A DNA stretch of 64,000 nucleotides from Actinomyces israelii DSM 43320 (GCF_000711965.1 NZ_JONS01000006.1:1-64000); one strand, 5' to 3'; numbered from the stretch's first letter, positions 1 to 7,481 are shown. The notes: a model not told the origin generated them from the letters alone. Made by a program: numbers and translations.

Positions 1-363
1 CCCTTAGTGTGCCAGCACACCCACAACCACCACGGAATACCAACGAAAAACCCACCTCAAAACCCAGACCCCACCAAAGTGTCACGAGTCAGGAGACAAT
101 GGTGTAGAGGCCGGGGCCGGGCGCCGCATGGGCATCCGACCCCATGAGCGGGCCATCGCCCGGCCCCGCGAAGAAGAAGACGACGCAGCCCGGCGAACTG
201 TCATCCGGGTCGGTCACCACCGCTCACCGCTAATAACCGACGGCGGCCTGACACTCCTCCTGTTCGCCTCGTCCTACTCTCGGGGGCATGCGCCCGGCAG
301 GCACCCGCCCCAAGCCGGCCCGCACGAGCCCGGTCGGCAGAAGGCGGAGAGGATGAGGAGCTG
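1..363. other. Left edge, no recognisable gene
   Basis: No open frame in these bases resembles a known protein. The first 90 bases are visibly less GC-rich than the rest of the window. The stretch immediately precedes the sigma-factor remnant and may be decayed upstream sequence of the same gene, but I could not recover sigma-2 or sigma-4 motifs in any frame. Confidence 0.4.
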
Positions 364-654
364 ATGACCGACCATCGTCGCAGCGGCCATGTCGAACCAC
401 CCGCGCCCGGGGAGGCGAGCCGTGAGCGCACTGCGCTCATCGGGTTGCTCGACTCCGGGGTCACCGCGATCACCGATGGGGGCGGTCTCGTCTCCGCGGT
501 CCTCGATCCCATATCCGGCACCGACGTCGTAGCGCGCTTCTTCGTGGGCGTCTATGAGCGCCAGCCCGATCTTGTCGTCCGAGAAAAGCGGGTCAACGGC
601 CAGCCGGACATGAGACCGGTACTCATCAGCCCCTGTCATCCTTGGACACTTTGA
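364..654 (+). pseudogene. Remnant of a SigJ-type ECF sigma factor, C-terminal NTF2-like part
   Basis: The frame from the ATG at 364 encodes 96 residues. Residues 27-80 (LLDSGVTAITDGGG, then VARFFVGVYERQPDLVVRE and VNGQP) resemble the SnoaL/NTF2-like domain at the C-terminus of SigJ-family ECF sigma factors. The sigma-2 and sigma-4 DNA-binding domains are missing, and the match stops right after the VNGQP motif, where intact proteins continue for about 40 residues. Upstream bases give no matching frame. I read it as a decayed fragment, not a working gene. The reading frame overlaps the 3' end of the convergent HxlR gene by 19 bases. The family assignment rests on motif memory only. Confidence 0.5.
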
Positions 655-980
655 GGCACGAAGGCCGAGACCGGGGCGCTCTCACCCCACCGGCACATCG
701 CGTCGAGGACCGGCTGCAGCTGCCGTCCGAGATCGGTGAGCTCGTAGACGACGCGCGGCGGAACCTCGGGGTAGGCCATTCGGGTCACAATGCCGCGGGA
801 CTCGAACAGCCGGAGCCGGTTGGTCAGTGTGTGGGCGCTGATTCCCGGCAGGGCGTCGCGCAGCTCTCCGAAGCGCTGCGGCCCGTGCAGGAGCTCGCGC
901 ACGATTAGCGTCGCCCACGGCCCGTCGAACAGCAGCAGGAACCGGGCCACCCCGCACTCCGGAAGATCGGTGTCACTCAC
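636..980 (-). CDS. HxlR-family winged-helix transcriptional regulator
   Basis: A 114-residue protein with the whole HxlR (DUF24) layout. A Cys sits near the N-terminus (PECGVARFLLLF), followed by the GPWATLIVRELLHGPQRFGELRDAL helix region, the recognition segment GISAHTLTNRLR, a wing with RVVYELTDLG, and a C-terminal helix with a Trp (CRWGE). HxlR proteins are small dimeric repressors or activators that sense electrophiles, aldehydes or redox stress, often through the N-terminal Cys. The start is GTG at 978-980. The gene is divergent from the NmrA-like oxidoreductase gene, and an 11-bp inverted repeat lies between them, which is the usual arrangement for an HxlR regulator and its quinone- or aldehyde-detoxifying target. 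The ligand is unknown. Confidence 0.88.
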   Translation of the reverse strand: MSDTDLPECGVARFLLLFDGPWATLIVRELLHGPQRFGELRDALPGISAHTLTNRLRLFESRGIVTRMAYPEVPPRVVYELTDLGRQLQPVLDAMCRWGESAPVSAFVPQSVQG

Positions 981-995
981 AATCAGGATCCTACC

Positions 996-1040
996 CCATT
1001 AGTGCAGTTGACGTAACTGATGCTATTTATGCACTAATGG
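996..1040. promoter_or_regulatory. Inverted repeat, probable HxlR operator
   Basis: CCATTAGTGCA at 996-1006 is matched exactly by its reverse complement TGCACTAATGG at 1030-1040. It lies between the divergent HxlR gene and the NmrA-like gene, ending 4 bases before the latter's ATG. The region is AT-rich compared with its surroundings. A repressor bound here would cover both promoters. The assignment to HxlR is inferred from position and symmetry. Confidence 0.6.
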
Positions 1041-1044
1041 AGTC

Positions 1045-1941
1045 ATGGCGTACATCGTTCACGGCGCAACAGGCGCCCAAGGCTCTCCCGTCCTGTCCGC
1101 ACTGGCCGCCGCGGGCGCACCGGTCGTGGCGGCGGTCCGCAATCCCGATGCCGTTCCCGACGGCGTCCCCGCGCTGGCGGTCGACCTGGCTTCCGCGGAC
1201 TCCCTCGTCCCGGCCTATGAGGGTGCCGACGGCGTGTTCGTCCACCTGCCCATGGGGCCGCCCGAGGCTGCGGGCGCCCAGGCGCGGGCCGTCGTCGAGG
1301 CGGTCACCCGGGCCCGGCCCGGTCGCGCGGTGGTCTCCGCCAGCGGGCAGGTCGTCGACCAGCCGGACTCGTCTCTGATGGCGGCTGCGGACAGCCCCAT
1401 TATGATGCTCATCCGCGGGCTTGCGGACAGCGGCGTCCCCACCGCCGTCGTCGCCCCGCGCCTGTACCTGGAGAACCTGCTCCTGCCCGTCGTCGTCGGC
1501 CCCGCATGTGAGGAGGGTGTTCTGCGCTATCCGCTGCCCGCCTCCTTCCCGGTCTCGTGGAGCTCACATCTGGACGTCGCCGACGTCGTTGTCCGCCTGC
1601 TCACCGAGGCCTCCGCCATCGGCGGCGCGGGTGCGGCCGGTACAACCGGCACTGCCGGCACGGTCTCGGTCGGGCACCTGCCGGGACTGACGGGCCCGGA
1701 TCTCGCCGCTGCCTTCTCCACCCGCCTGGGATGCGACGTCCGCTTCGAGGCTATTGCACCCGAGGAGTTCGGCGAGCTCATCGCACCGCTCTTCGGTGCG
1801 GCGGCCGCGTCGGTGGTGGAGTTCTATCGGGCCCTCGGAGCGCAGGCCGGGTGCGTCATTGACCGGGGCACCAGCGCCCAGCGGCTCCTGGGGCTCAGCC
1901 CGCATCCGGTCGAGCGGTGGCTCGCAGACATGTCGGTCTGA
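1045..1941 (+). CDS. NmrA/QorB-like NAD(P)-binding oxidoreductase
   Basis: A 298-residue atypical short-chain dehydrogenase. The N-terminal Rossmann motif GATGAQGSPVL (residues 7-17) is the GxxGxxG variant of the NmrA family, followed by AAVRNPDAV (dinucleotide-specificity loop) and DLASADSLVPAYEGADGVFVHLP. The C-terminal part (SWSSHLDVADVVVRLL) is the domain that shapes the substrate pocket. Relatives include NAD(P)H:quinone oxidoreductase QorB, NmrA-like redox sensors and azoreductase-like enzymes. The canonical catalytic YxxxK is not obvious, as is usual for the family. It is transcribed away from the HxlR gene and probably controlled by it, suggesting quinone or electrophile detoxification. 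The substrate cannot be told from sequence. Confidence 0.85.
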   Translation: MAYIVHGATGAQGSPVLSALAAAGAPVVAAVRNPDAVPDGVPALAVDLASADSLVPAYEGADGVFVHLPMGPPEAAGAQARAVVEAVTRARPGRAVVSASGQVVDQPDSSLMAAADSPIMMLIRGLADSGVPTAVVAPRLYLENLLLPVVVGPACEEGVLRYPLPASFPVSWSSHLDVADVVVRLLTEASAIGGAGAAGTTGTAGTVSVGHLPGLTGPDLAAAFSTRLGCDVRFEAIAPEEFGELIAPLFGAAAASVVEFYRALGAQAGCVIDRGTSAQRLLGLSPHPVERWLADMSV

Positions 1942-2296
1942 GGCTGGGCGGGCGCAGTCGCGCGGGACGACGGCGACGCCTGCGCAGGAGGCTGCGATAC
2001 TCCAACGACCTTCAGAAAAAAGGGTGCTCCCGCGCCCGCACAATCAGCTCCGATCACGTGCGGGCAGCGGGACCATGGTCATGTGCAAGGAGGAGCCTGA
2101 GGGCGGGTGTCCGTCAGAATGACATGAGTTCTCTCGCCTGTCACACACCTCGGAGCGACCCTTGCAACCATGCGGTTGTCTGCCTGCAACCCAACGACGC
2201 GGACGACCCCGCACAGCGGCACCGCGCACCGGGCCCGCTCGGGTGCGCGACGAGCCACGGCAGCACCGTACGGGCTGATGCCGCACCCGCTGAGCC
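1942..2296. other. Intergenic stretch with a repeat fragment
   Basis: No gene is visible between the stop of the NmrA-like gene and the 3' end of the thiamine-binding protein gene. It contains one copy, apparently truncated, of the family B MITE-like repeat (2106-2211). The rest shows nothing recognisable. Confidence 0.5.
2106..2211 (+). repeat. MITE-like repeat family B, decayed copy
   Basis: Bases 2106-2127 repeat, with one change in the core, the 22-bp left end of the element at 25371-25494 (core GTGTCCGTCAGAATGACAT). The interior at 2155-2211 also aligns with that element (CCTTGCAA, GCGGTT, GCC, GCA, CAACGA in the same order). The right inverted end is not recognisable here, so this copy looks decayed. 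Confidence 0.55.
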
Positions 2297-2632
2297 TCAG
2301 CGGGCACCGCCGTCGGCGCCCCCGTCCTCACCCCGCCGCAGCCGGGCCTCGACGCGCTCGACCTTGGCCGTCATCTGGCCCGTCCGGCCAGGCCGGATGT
2401 CGGCCTTGAGGACGAGCGCCACGCGCGGGCTCACCTGCGCCACCGCCTCGCAGGCGGCCTTGACCACCGCCATGCACTCGTCCCACTCGCCCTCAAGGGT
2501 GGTGAACATCGAGGTGGTCTCATTGGGCAGGCCGGAGTCGCGCACAACGCGCACGGCGCGCGCCACCGCCTCGGAGACCGAGCCGTCGGGGTCGTCGGTC
2601 GTGGCGGGGGACACGGAGAAGGCAACAAGCAT
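2297..2632 (-). CDS. Thiamine-binding/MTH1187-family protein (DUF77)
   Basis: A 111-residue protein with the small ferredoxin-like alpha/beta fold of the MTH1187/YkoF-like thiamine-binding family. The N-terminal strand is MLVAFSVSPA. It is followed by VSEAVARAVRVVRDSGLPNETTSMFTTLEGEWDECMAVVKAA, where SGL..E...M.T..EGEWDE is the family signature, and then VSPRVALVLKADIRPGRTGQM. Members form tetramers and bind thiamine or related pyrimidines, and are usually annotated only by structure. The C-terminal 15 residues are Gly/Arg-rich and probably disordered. The gene is divergent from the MerR gene and apparently monocistronic. Confidence 0.85.
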   Translation of the reverse strand: MLVAFSVSPATTDDPDGSVSEAVARAVRVVRDSGLPNETTSMFTTLEGEWDECMAVVKAACEAVAQVSPRVALVLKADIRPGRTGQMTAKVERVEARLRRGEDGGADGGAR

Positions 2633-2649
2633 GCAGCCAGGCTAGCGCG

Positions 2650-2694
2650 GCCCGCCTCCGCGCGGCGCTGCGGCTCGCCCCGCCCGACGACGTC
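2650..2694. repeat. 45-bp direct repeat, copy 1
   Basis: Bases 2650-2694 are identical to 2767-2811. The copies are 117 bp apart, so they stay in the same reading frame. This copy lies upstream of the MerR-type promoter, and the second copy encodes residues 10-24 of the MerR protein. It looks like a local duplication that bracketed the promoter. Confidence 0.85.
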
Positions 2695-2702
2695 CGCCGC
2701 TC

Positions 2703-2733
2703 TTGCCTTCGAGCGCGCTCGAAGCCCTACGGT
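2703..2733 (+). promoter_or_regulatory. MerR-type promoter with 19-bp spacer and palindrome
   Basis: TTGCCT at 2703-2708 and TACGGT at 2728-2733 are separated by 19 bases. The overlong spacer is the hallmark of promoters activated by MerR-family twisting. The perfect 18-bp palindrome CTTCGAGCGCGCTCGAAG (2707-2724) fills the spacer, where a MerR dimer binds. The ATG of the MerR gene at 2740 begins about 7 bases after the -10 box, so the mRNA is probably leaderless or nearly so. Autoregulation is inferred. Confidence 0.75.
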
Positions 2734-2739
2734 CGCCCC

Positions 2740-3294
2740 ATGAGCCCCATGAACGATGTCGACGACGCCCGCCTCCGCGCGGCGCTGCGGCTCGCCCCGC
2801 CCGACGACGTCGGCCCGTCGGACCCGGCCGGCGCCGCAGGTTCCCCGCACGCGACCACTCCCGACGGCGGCCCGGCCGACGAAGGCGCCGACTGGGACAT
2901 CACCACGACGGCCCGCCACCTCGGCGTCAGCACGCACACCCTGCGCTACTACGAGCGGATCGGGCTCGTGCGGGTGGGCCGTAGAGGCTCCGGGCACCGC
3001 CGCTACGACGCCGCTGCTGTGCGCCGCCTGGTGTTCCTGACCCGGATGCGGACATCCGGTATGCCGATCCGCGACCTGCGCCGCTACGTGAAGCTGGTCG
3101 AGGCCGGCCGGGACACGGCGCCCGAGCGCCTGGCCATACTCACCGGGCACCGAGAGGCCCTGCGCGCCCGGATCGCCGAGCTTCGGCTCGCCCTGGCCGC
3201 CACCGAGTACAAGATCGGCGTCTACACCACCAGCATGCGCGACCACGAGGCCGAGCGCGCAGACGACACCAGCACGAAGGAGACCCGCCCATGA
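2740..3294 (+). CDS. MerR-family transcriptional regulator
   Basis: A 184-residue regulator. Residues 1-50 are an unusual Pro/Asp-rich extension. The MerR helix-turn-helix follows: ITTTARHLGVSTHTLRYYERIGLV, then the wing GHRRYDAAAVRRLVFLTRMRTSGMPIRDLRRYVKLVEAG, and a C-terminal coiled-coil dimerisation helix (LRARIAELRLALAATEYKIGVY). The pattern is that of the YcgE/soluble-effector branch. No metal-binding Cys cluster is present, so a metal sensor is unlikely. The start at 2740 is favoured because it follows the 19-bp-spacer promoter directly, giving a leaderless message. The stop overlaps the start of the next gene (ATGA), so the regulator and the AhpD/CMD-like gene form one operon, probably autoregulated. 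Confidence 0.88.
   Translation: MSPMNDVDDARLRAALRLAPPDDVGPSDPAGAAGSPHATTPDGGPADEGADWDITTTARHLGVSTHTLRYYERIGLVRVGRRGSGHRRYDAAAVRRLVFLTRMRTSGMPIRDLRRYVKLVEAGRDTAPERLAILTGHREALRARIAELRLALAATEYKIGVYTTSMRDHEAERADDTSTKETRP
2767..2811. repeat. 45-bp direct repeat, copy 2
   Basis: This is the second copy of the 45-bp repeat first seen at 2650-2694. It encodes part of the N-terminal extension of the MerR regulator (ARLRAALRLAPPDDV), which lies outside the conserved MerR domain. Confidence 0.85.
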
Positions 3295-3749
3295 CCGACA
3301 AGACCGCTACCACCACCGGCGCAGTCACCACTCCCGCCCGTCCCCAGCACGACATCGACAGCCCGGAGAACCTCGCCCGTCGCGAGCGCGGCCTGGCCGT
3401 CCTGGCCTCGATCGACGGCGACGCGGGCCGCTCCGTCATCGACTCGCTGACCGACGTCAGCCCCGCCTTGTCCCACCACATCGCGGCCTTCGCCTTCGGG
3501 GACGTCTACGACCGCCCCGGCCTGGACCCGCGCAGCCGCCAGCTCGTCACCATCGGCGTCCTCACGGCGCTCGGCGGCTGCGAGTCGCAGTTGAGAGTCC
3601 ATATTGGAGCGGCCCTTAACGTAGGGCTCACCCGCGAGGAGATCATCGAGGCGATTCTCCACTCCTGCGTGTACGCGGGCTTCCCCCGCTCTCTCAACGC
3701 GATCTTCGCGGCCCGGGAGGCCTTCGCCGAGCGCGACGACGCCGGCTGA
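3291..3749 (+). CDS. Carboxymuconolactone decarboxylase (CMD) family protein
   Basis: A 152-residue all-helical protein of the CMD/AhpD-like superfamily. The core motif is RSRQLVTIGVLTALGG followed by QLRVHIGAALNVGLTREEIIEAILHSCVYAGFPRSLNAI, typical of gamma-carboxymuconolactone decarboxylase-like proteins. The CxxC pair of true AhpD peroxidase reductases is absent (the matching stretch reads GGCESQLRVH, one Cys), so a thiol-peroxidase role is doubtful. In this subgroup, enzymes paired with MerR regulators are usually annotated as 4-carboxymuconolactone decarboxylase, but with no beta-ketoadipate genes nearby the substrate is unknown. It is translationally coupled to the upstream MerR gene and probably induced with it. 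Confidence 0.85.
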   Translation: MTDKTATTTGAVTTPARPQHDIDSPENLARRERGLAVLASIDGDAGRSVIDSLTDVSPALSHHIAAFAFGDVYDRPGLDPRSRQLVTIGVLTALGGCESQLRVHIGAALNVGLTREEIIEAILHSCVYAGFPRSLNAIFAAREAFAERDDAG

Positions 3750-4015
3750 CCGTGTCACCCGACCGTCCCACGCTAAGAAGCTGGACCCCTTTCCCAGCAC
3801 GCCCCGGACGGGCCCACACCTCCATCATCCCCGGCCCGCGACCGCGCGATGCCCACACACCTGCATGAGGCGCGCGGGCCCCACCAGACAGCTCGACCCA
3901 CCTTGCCGACGATTCGTCCCCGTCATACGATCTGCCGGGTCCCGCAGGAATCAGGGTCCGGTCGTGACCTGGCAGAGGACCGAAGAACCTGAGAAAAAGC
4001 AGCAGGATGCCCAGC

Positions 4016-4762
4016 ATGGCAAACCGGATCCCCGACAAGCCCGTGGGCAACTACGGCGTGGACGCGATCCTCGAGGCCGTCGGGCTCAGCCTGGGCGCCC
4101 TGGCGCTGCTGTCCGGCACCATCGCCGGTATCGCCTACTCCGCACCTGTCTGGACCTGGTTGCTGACGGGAACGGGCGCCATCACCCTGGGATACTCGGC
4201 GATCACCTTCTGGTACGCCACCCTGCGCGGGAAGTTCCTCGTCTGGGCCAGGCTCCTGGACTCCCTGCGCCTGAGGGGTGATGAGACCTGCCTGGACCTG
4301 GGCTGTGGTCGCGGGGCCGTCCTGATCGCCACCGCGCTGCGGGTGCCGCACGGCCACATTACGGGGATCGACCTGTGGCGCAGCCGGGACCAGTCGGGCA
4401 ACTCGGCCGAGGCGACCCGCACGAATACCGAGCTCAACGGCGTGGCCGACCGGGTCACGCTGGAGACCGGCAACACGACCCGGCTCTCCTACGAGGACGC
4501 CTCATTCGACCTGGTCACCGCCAGCATCTCCATCCACAACATCCCCAATGCCAAGGGCCGGGGGCGCGCGGTGTCCGAAGCGCTGCGCGTCCTGCGCCCG
4601 GGCGGCTGGCTCGTTATCGCGGACCTGGGCAGGACGAAGGAGTACATCGAGGTGCTCAGGAACGCCGGGGTGCCGTTCACCACCACGTCCGCCGACTGGC
4701 AGATGCAGTGGGGGATGCTTCCCACCACCCTCATCCAGGCGCAGAAGAGCACCCGCTCCTAA
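4016..4762 (+). CDS. Membrane-anchored class I SAM-dependent methyltransferase
   Basis: About 248 residues. Two N-terminal hydrophobic segments (roughly residues 17-40 and 45-66) would anchor it in the membrane. The rest is a Rossmann methyltransferase: motif I LDLGCGRGAVLI, acidic loop GIDLW, motif post-I DRVTLETGNTTRLSYEDASFDLV, and RVLRPGGWLVIADLG. The fold resembles the UbiE/Cfa-type small-molecule methyltransferases, and the substrate is unknown. The ATG at 4016 is preferred to that at 4007 because AGGA at 4004-4007 is then 8 bases upstream. The gene stands alone between the CMD operon and a transposon graveyard. Confidence 0.85.
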   Translation: MANRIPDKPVGNYGVDAILEAVGLSLGALALLSGTIAGIAYSAPVWTWLLTGTGAITLGYSAITFWYATLRGKFLVWARLLDSLRLRGDETCLDLGCGRGAVLIATALRVPHGHITGIDLWRSRDQSGNSAEATRTNTELNGVADRVTLETGNTTRLSYEDASFDLVTASISIHNIPNAKGRGRAVSEALRVLRPGGWLVIADLGRTKEYIEVLRNAGVPFTTTSADWQMQWGMLPTTLIQAQKSTRS

Positions 4763-5099
4763 GGAGGCTCCTCGCCACCGGCCCGCCGAGGCTGAAGGCG
4801 GCGGTACCGGGCAGACCTGCTCCCTTGCGCAGGTCCGCTGAGGTCGACGTTCTCGCCCGCGCACTCGTCCGGCTGGTTCTTACCCGCGGGGCGCGAGGTG
4901 GTGGCTGCGCGAGCCACGAAGTCGAGATCTGATGGACACCCAGTTCGGCCTGAGTGTCTCAGCGTTCCAGGCTCACTGCTCCAGGACGCAGGCGGAGGCG
5001 CAGGGAAACAGGGAAAGCGGTGGAGTCCGGGAGGGACCTGCGCCCAAAAGAGGTGGAGCGCGGACGACGGCGCGGCCACAGGCGGTCAATTGACGGATC

Positions 5100-5130
5100 G
5101 GCGTTCCCCACAGAACTGGTGGGGAACGCC
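5100..5130. other. Perfect hairpin in noncoding DNA
   Basis: GGCGTTCCCCA (5100-5110) pairs perfectly with TGGGGAACGCC (5120-5130) around a 9-base loop, and one more C-G pair closes the loop. There is no T-tract on either side. It could be a terminator without a U-run, or the end of a lost mobile element. Confidence 0.6.
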
Positions 5131-5409
5131 AATCTCAGTGAGGCGGCTGACGACGCCGAGGGGTGACGTCGCCGGTTGCCATCAGCCGCTGTCAGCCGCT
5201 GCAGGCGATTACTACGGGCGTGCCACGGCTGTGCAGTGGTCTGCCAGCCCAGGGGAGTGGTGGGCCGGGTGCTGGCGGCAGGTGATCGCAAGGGGCGCAG
5301 GGGCTGGCTCCTTGTGGTCAGGGCCGGGGCTGCGACGCCTCGGGCGGGCGCCCGCCGGGCTGCCGCGCGTCACCGCGCCCTCGCGGCCGCAGGGGGGCGG
5401 GCGCGTGGA

Positions 5410-5835
5410 CCGCGAGGCGGTGCACACCCGCCCGCGCGCGCCCAGGGCCCACCAGGCCACGGCCCCGCCGCAAGAACCCGGCACCACCGCCCACCCGGGG
5501 CCAACAGGCCGGGAAAGCAGACGAGCGGCCGATACCGACCTGTACCCGCACCCGGGAAGAGGGCTCGACCCATCTGGCACCCCCTCGGGCCGCGGCACCC
5601 CGGCACACCCCCACCCAGCACCGCCCAGCACCTGAAGGACCACGGCACTCGCCCCTCGGCGGGAAGGACCGGGCCGCGCCGGGCGGGCGCCCGAGCAGAA
5701 GCCGGCGGACGCGACCCTCAAGGAGCCACAGAGCCCACGCCGATGGTCCACCCCACAAGAAAGAAGACCATCCATTCAGGCCGCAAGTCCACAGGAACAG
5801 CAGGCGTAGTCCTGTGTTCCGCATCCGGTCTGCCT
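5410..5835 (+). pseudogene. IS3-family transposase remnant (copy 1, heavily decayed)
   Basis: The stretch aligns by eye with the better-preserved IS3-like remnant at 32150-32575. Shared landmarks are the GGCGGTGC/CACC..GCCC block near 5418, CCCCGCCGCAAG-ACCCGGC at about 5465, and ACGGCACTCGCCCCTCGG near 5642 (encoding GTRPS.GRTG). The frame continues with a degraded version of the DDE C-terminus (VHPTRKKTI). Frameshifts and an insertion of about 80 bases make it non-functional. It is a relic of one insertion element present at least twice in the window. Confidence 0.5.
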
Positions 5836-5839
5836 ACTA

Positions 5840-5975
5840 CTAGTGTCCCGCGCCTTTAATTCGCTCTGATTGTCTGGTAGTGGCTTTGAGGGTCTTCTGG
5901 TCGGTCTTAATCTGTTTGAAGGATTCAGGGTTATGGTTACGGGTGATCTCGGCGAAAAGGCGCCTATGCCCGCTT
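5840..5975 (-). pseudogene. IS630-like transposase C-terminal fragment
   Basis: The minus strand ends at the stop codon 5840-5842 and encodes FAEITRNHNPESFKQIKT followed by about 20 residues ending in ERIKGAGH. This resembles the end of IS630-family transposases (I..HN.DPKPF.W.KTADEIL...R...R....GH). Nothing upstream on this strand continues the match, so only the last 40-45 codons remain. The identification is by motif shape alone. Confidence 0.4.
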
Positions 5976-6107
5976 GATCCGCAATGAGCAGGTAGGACCG
6001 TGGGGCGCGTGGAAGCGGGGCGGCGCTCGGGAGCAGCGCTCGGAGGCGGGGCATCATGGGGAAGGTCGGCCGGCAGCGCGGCAGACCGCCCGCCCCTGCC
6101 GCTGCAG

Positions 6108-6245
6108 AAAATGATTACCCCACGCACCTTTAAGACGATCAGCGGCTTCGGGCCCGACGGGAATCGGCATGATTCCGCGGTTCCGCAGTTCCGCAGTGCG
6201 GGTCGGGCGATGCGGGACGTTAAAAGCGCGTGGGATGATCACTTT
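6108..6245 (+). mobile_element. MITE-like element, family A, copy 1
   Basis: About 138 bp bounded by imperfect terminal inverted repeats: TGATTACCCCACGCACCTTT on the left (6111-6130) and the reverse complement of AAGCGCGTGGGATGATCA on the right (6224-6241). A second copy at 25722-25866 has the same ends and a similar interior (TAAGACG, then CAG, CCCG, CGGC.TGA.TCC, GGTTCC). It has no coding capacity. Size, ends and copy number fit a miniature inverted-repeat element. Confidence 0.65.
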
Positions 6246-6278
6246 CCGGGCCGCAGCGGCATCCGACAGGAGCCTCGG

Positions 6279-6313
6279 ACCGATCTCGACGCGGAACTCG
6301 ACCGATCTCGGCG
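6279..6313 (-). repeat. Dispersed CGAGATCGGT repeat, locus 1 (2 units)
   Basis: Two ACCGATCTCG units start at 6279 and 6301, 22 bp apart, separated by an ACGCGGAACTCG-type spacer. The locus lies 155 bp upstream of the aldo/keto reductase gene. Confidence 0.8.
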
Positions 6314-6467
6314 ACGGAGAAGAAGGCGCGCCCCGGCGACGCCGCCGGCCAGACCGACCCTGGGCGACGCCGCCGGCCAGACCGACCCTGACAGACCCTG
6401 ACAGACCCTGTCTGCGTCACAGCCCGCGGCGGTAGGTTGACGGGACACCGATGACGAAGGAGAGCTC

Positions 6468-7346
6468 ATGGCCAGCAGGTCAATTCCCACCACTCCCACC
6501 ACTCCCACCATCACCCTCAGCAACGGCGTCGCGATCCCGCAGATCGGCTACGGGGTCTTCCAGACCCCGCCGGAGGAGACCGAGCACGCGGTGCGCGAGG
6601 CCCTCGAGGTCGGCTACCGCCACATCGACACCGCGCAGGCCTACCGCAACGAGGAGGGGGTGGGCGCCGCCGTCGCCGCCTCCGGCCTGCCGCGCGAGGA
6701 GGTCTTCCTGACCACCAAGATCTGGATCACCAGTTCCGGGGAGGAGCGCGCGGCCCGCTCCATCGACGACTCCCTGCGCCGCCTGGGCACCGACTACATC
6801 GACCTCCTCCTGGTCCACCAGCCCTTCGGCGACTACTACGGCACCTACCGCGCCATGGAGAAGGCCCTGGAGGTCGGAAGGACCCGCGCCATCGGCGTGT
6901 CCAACTTCCACCCCGACCGCTTCGTGGACCTGGCCGAGAACGTCGAGGTCGTGCCGGCCGTCAACCAGATGGAGACCCACGTCTTCAACCAGCAGGCGAA
7001 CAGCCGCACCTGGTACGCCAGGTACGGTACGGCGCTGGAGGCCTGGGGCCCGCTCGCCCAGGGCAGGAACAACATCTTCACCCACCCCGTGCTCTGCGCC
7101 ATTGGGGACAAGCACGGCAGGACCGCCGCCCAGGTGGCCCTGCGCTACCTGCTGCAGCGCGACGTCATCATCATCCCCAAGTCCGTGCACCGCGAGCGCA
7201 TGGTCGCCAACCTGGACATCCTCGACTTCCAGCTCGACGACGCCGACCTGGCGGCCATCGCGGCCCTGGACGAGGGCAAGAGCCTGTTCATCGACCACAC
7301 CGACCCCGAGTCCGTGAAGTTCCTCCTCGGCTATCTGTCGAACTGA
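6468..7346 (+). CDS. Aldo/keto reductase (AKR5/2,5-diketo-gluconate reductase-like)
   Basis: A 292-residue cytosolic (alpha/beta)8 NADPH-dependent oxidoreductase. The catalytic tetrad is visible: Asp in GYRHIDTAQAYRNE, Tyr in the same segment, Lys in VFLTTKIWI, and His in DLLLVHQPFGDYYG. The NADPH-binding end is IIIPKSVHRERMVANLDI. The pattern LSNGVAIPQIGYGVFQTP and VGAAVAASGLPREEVFLTTK is typical of the bacterial DkgA/AKR5 group, which reduces small ketones and aldehydes such as methylglyoxal or 2,5-diketo-D-gluconate. The first ten residues (Ser/Thr/Pro-rich) lie outside the family core. The gene is preceded by GAAGGAGAGC, a good ribosome site. A second, distinct family member lies at 27705-28568. 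Confidence 0.92.
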   Translation: MASRSIPTTPTTPTITLSNGVAIPQIGYGVFQTPPEETEHAVREALEVGYRHIDTAQAYRNEEGVGAAVAASGLPREEVFLTTKIWITSSGEERAARSIDDSLRRLGTDYIDLLLVHQPFGDYYGTYRAMEKALEVGRTRAIGVSNFHPDRFVDLAENVEVVPAVNQMETHVFNQQANSRTWYARYGTALEAWGPLAQGRNNIFTHPVLCAIGDKHGRTAAQVALRYLLQRDVIIIPKSVHRERMVANLDILDFQLDDADLAAIAALDEGKSLFIDHTDPESVKFLLGYLSN

Positions 7347-7481
7347 CCCCCGGCCGACCATTCATTCGCCCGACGACGAGTCCGGGCGGAGGCGCCCGCC
7401 CCGCCGGAAGGCCCCGGCCCCCGCCCCGGCGGCGGGGAGGCCCCGGGTCCCGCCCCGCCGGGAAAGCTCACGCCCCACGCC

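Larger units (their letters stand above)
4763..6467. other. Gene-poor stretch with mobile-element debris
   Basis: No intact gene is present in 1.7 kb. It contains a strong hairpin (5100-5130), an IS3-like remnant (5410-5835), an IS630-like C-terminal fragment on the minus strand (5840-5975), a family A MITE-like element (6108-6245) and one dispersed-repeat locus (6279-6313). The first 300 bases after the methyltransferase show nothing recognisable. Confidence 0.6.

Noticed and set aside
7380-7481. GC-rich inverted-repeat-like stretch between the aldo/keto reductase and AspT-type genes
   Set aside because: The pairing is possible but imperfect and low in complexity, so I cannot separate a bidirectional terminator from plain GC-rich sequence.
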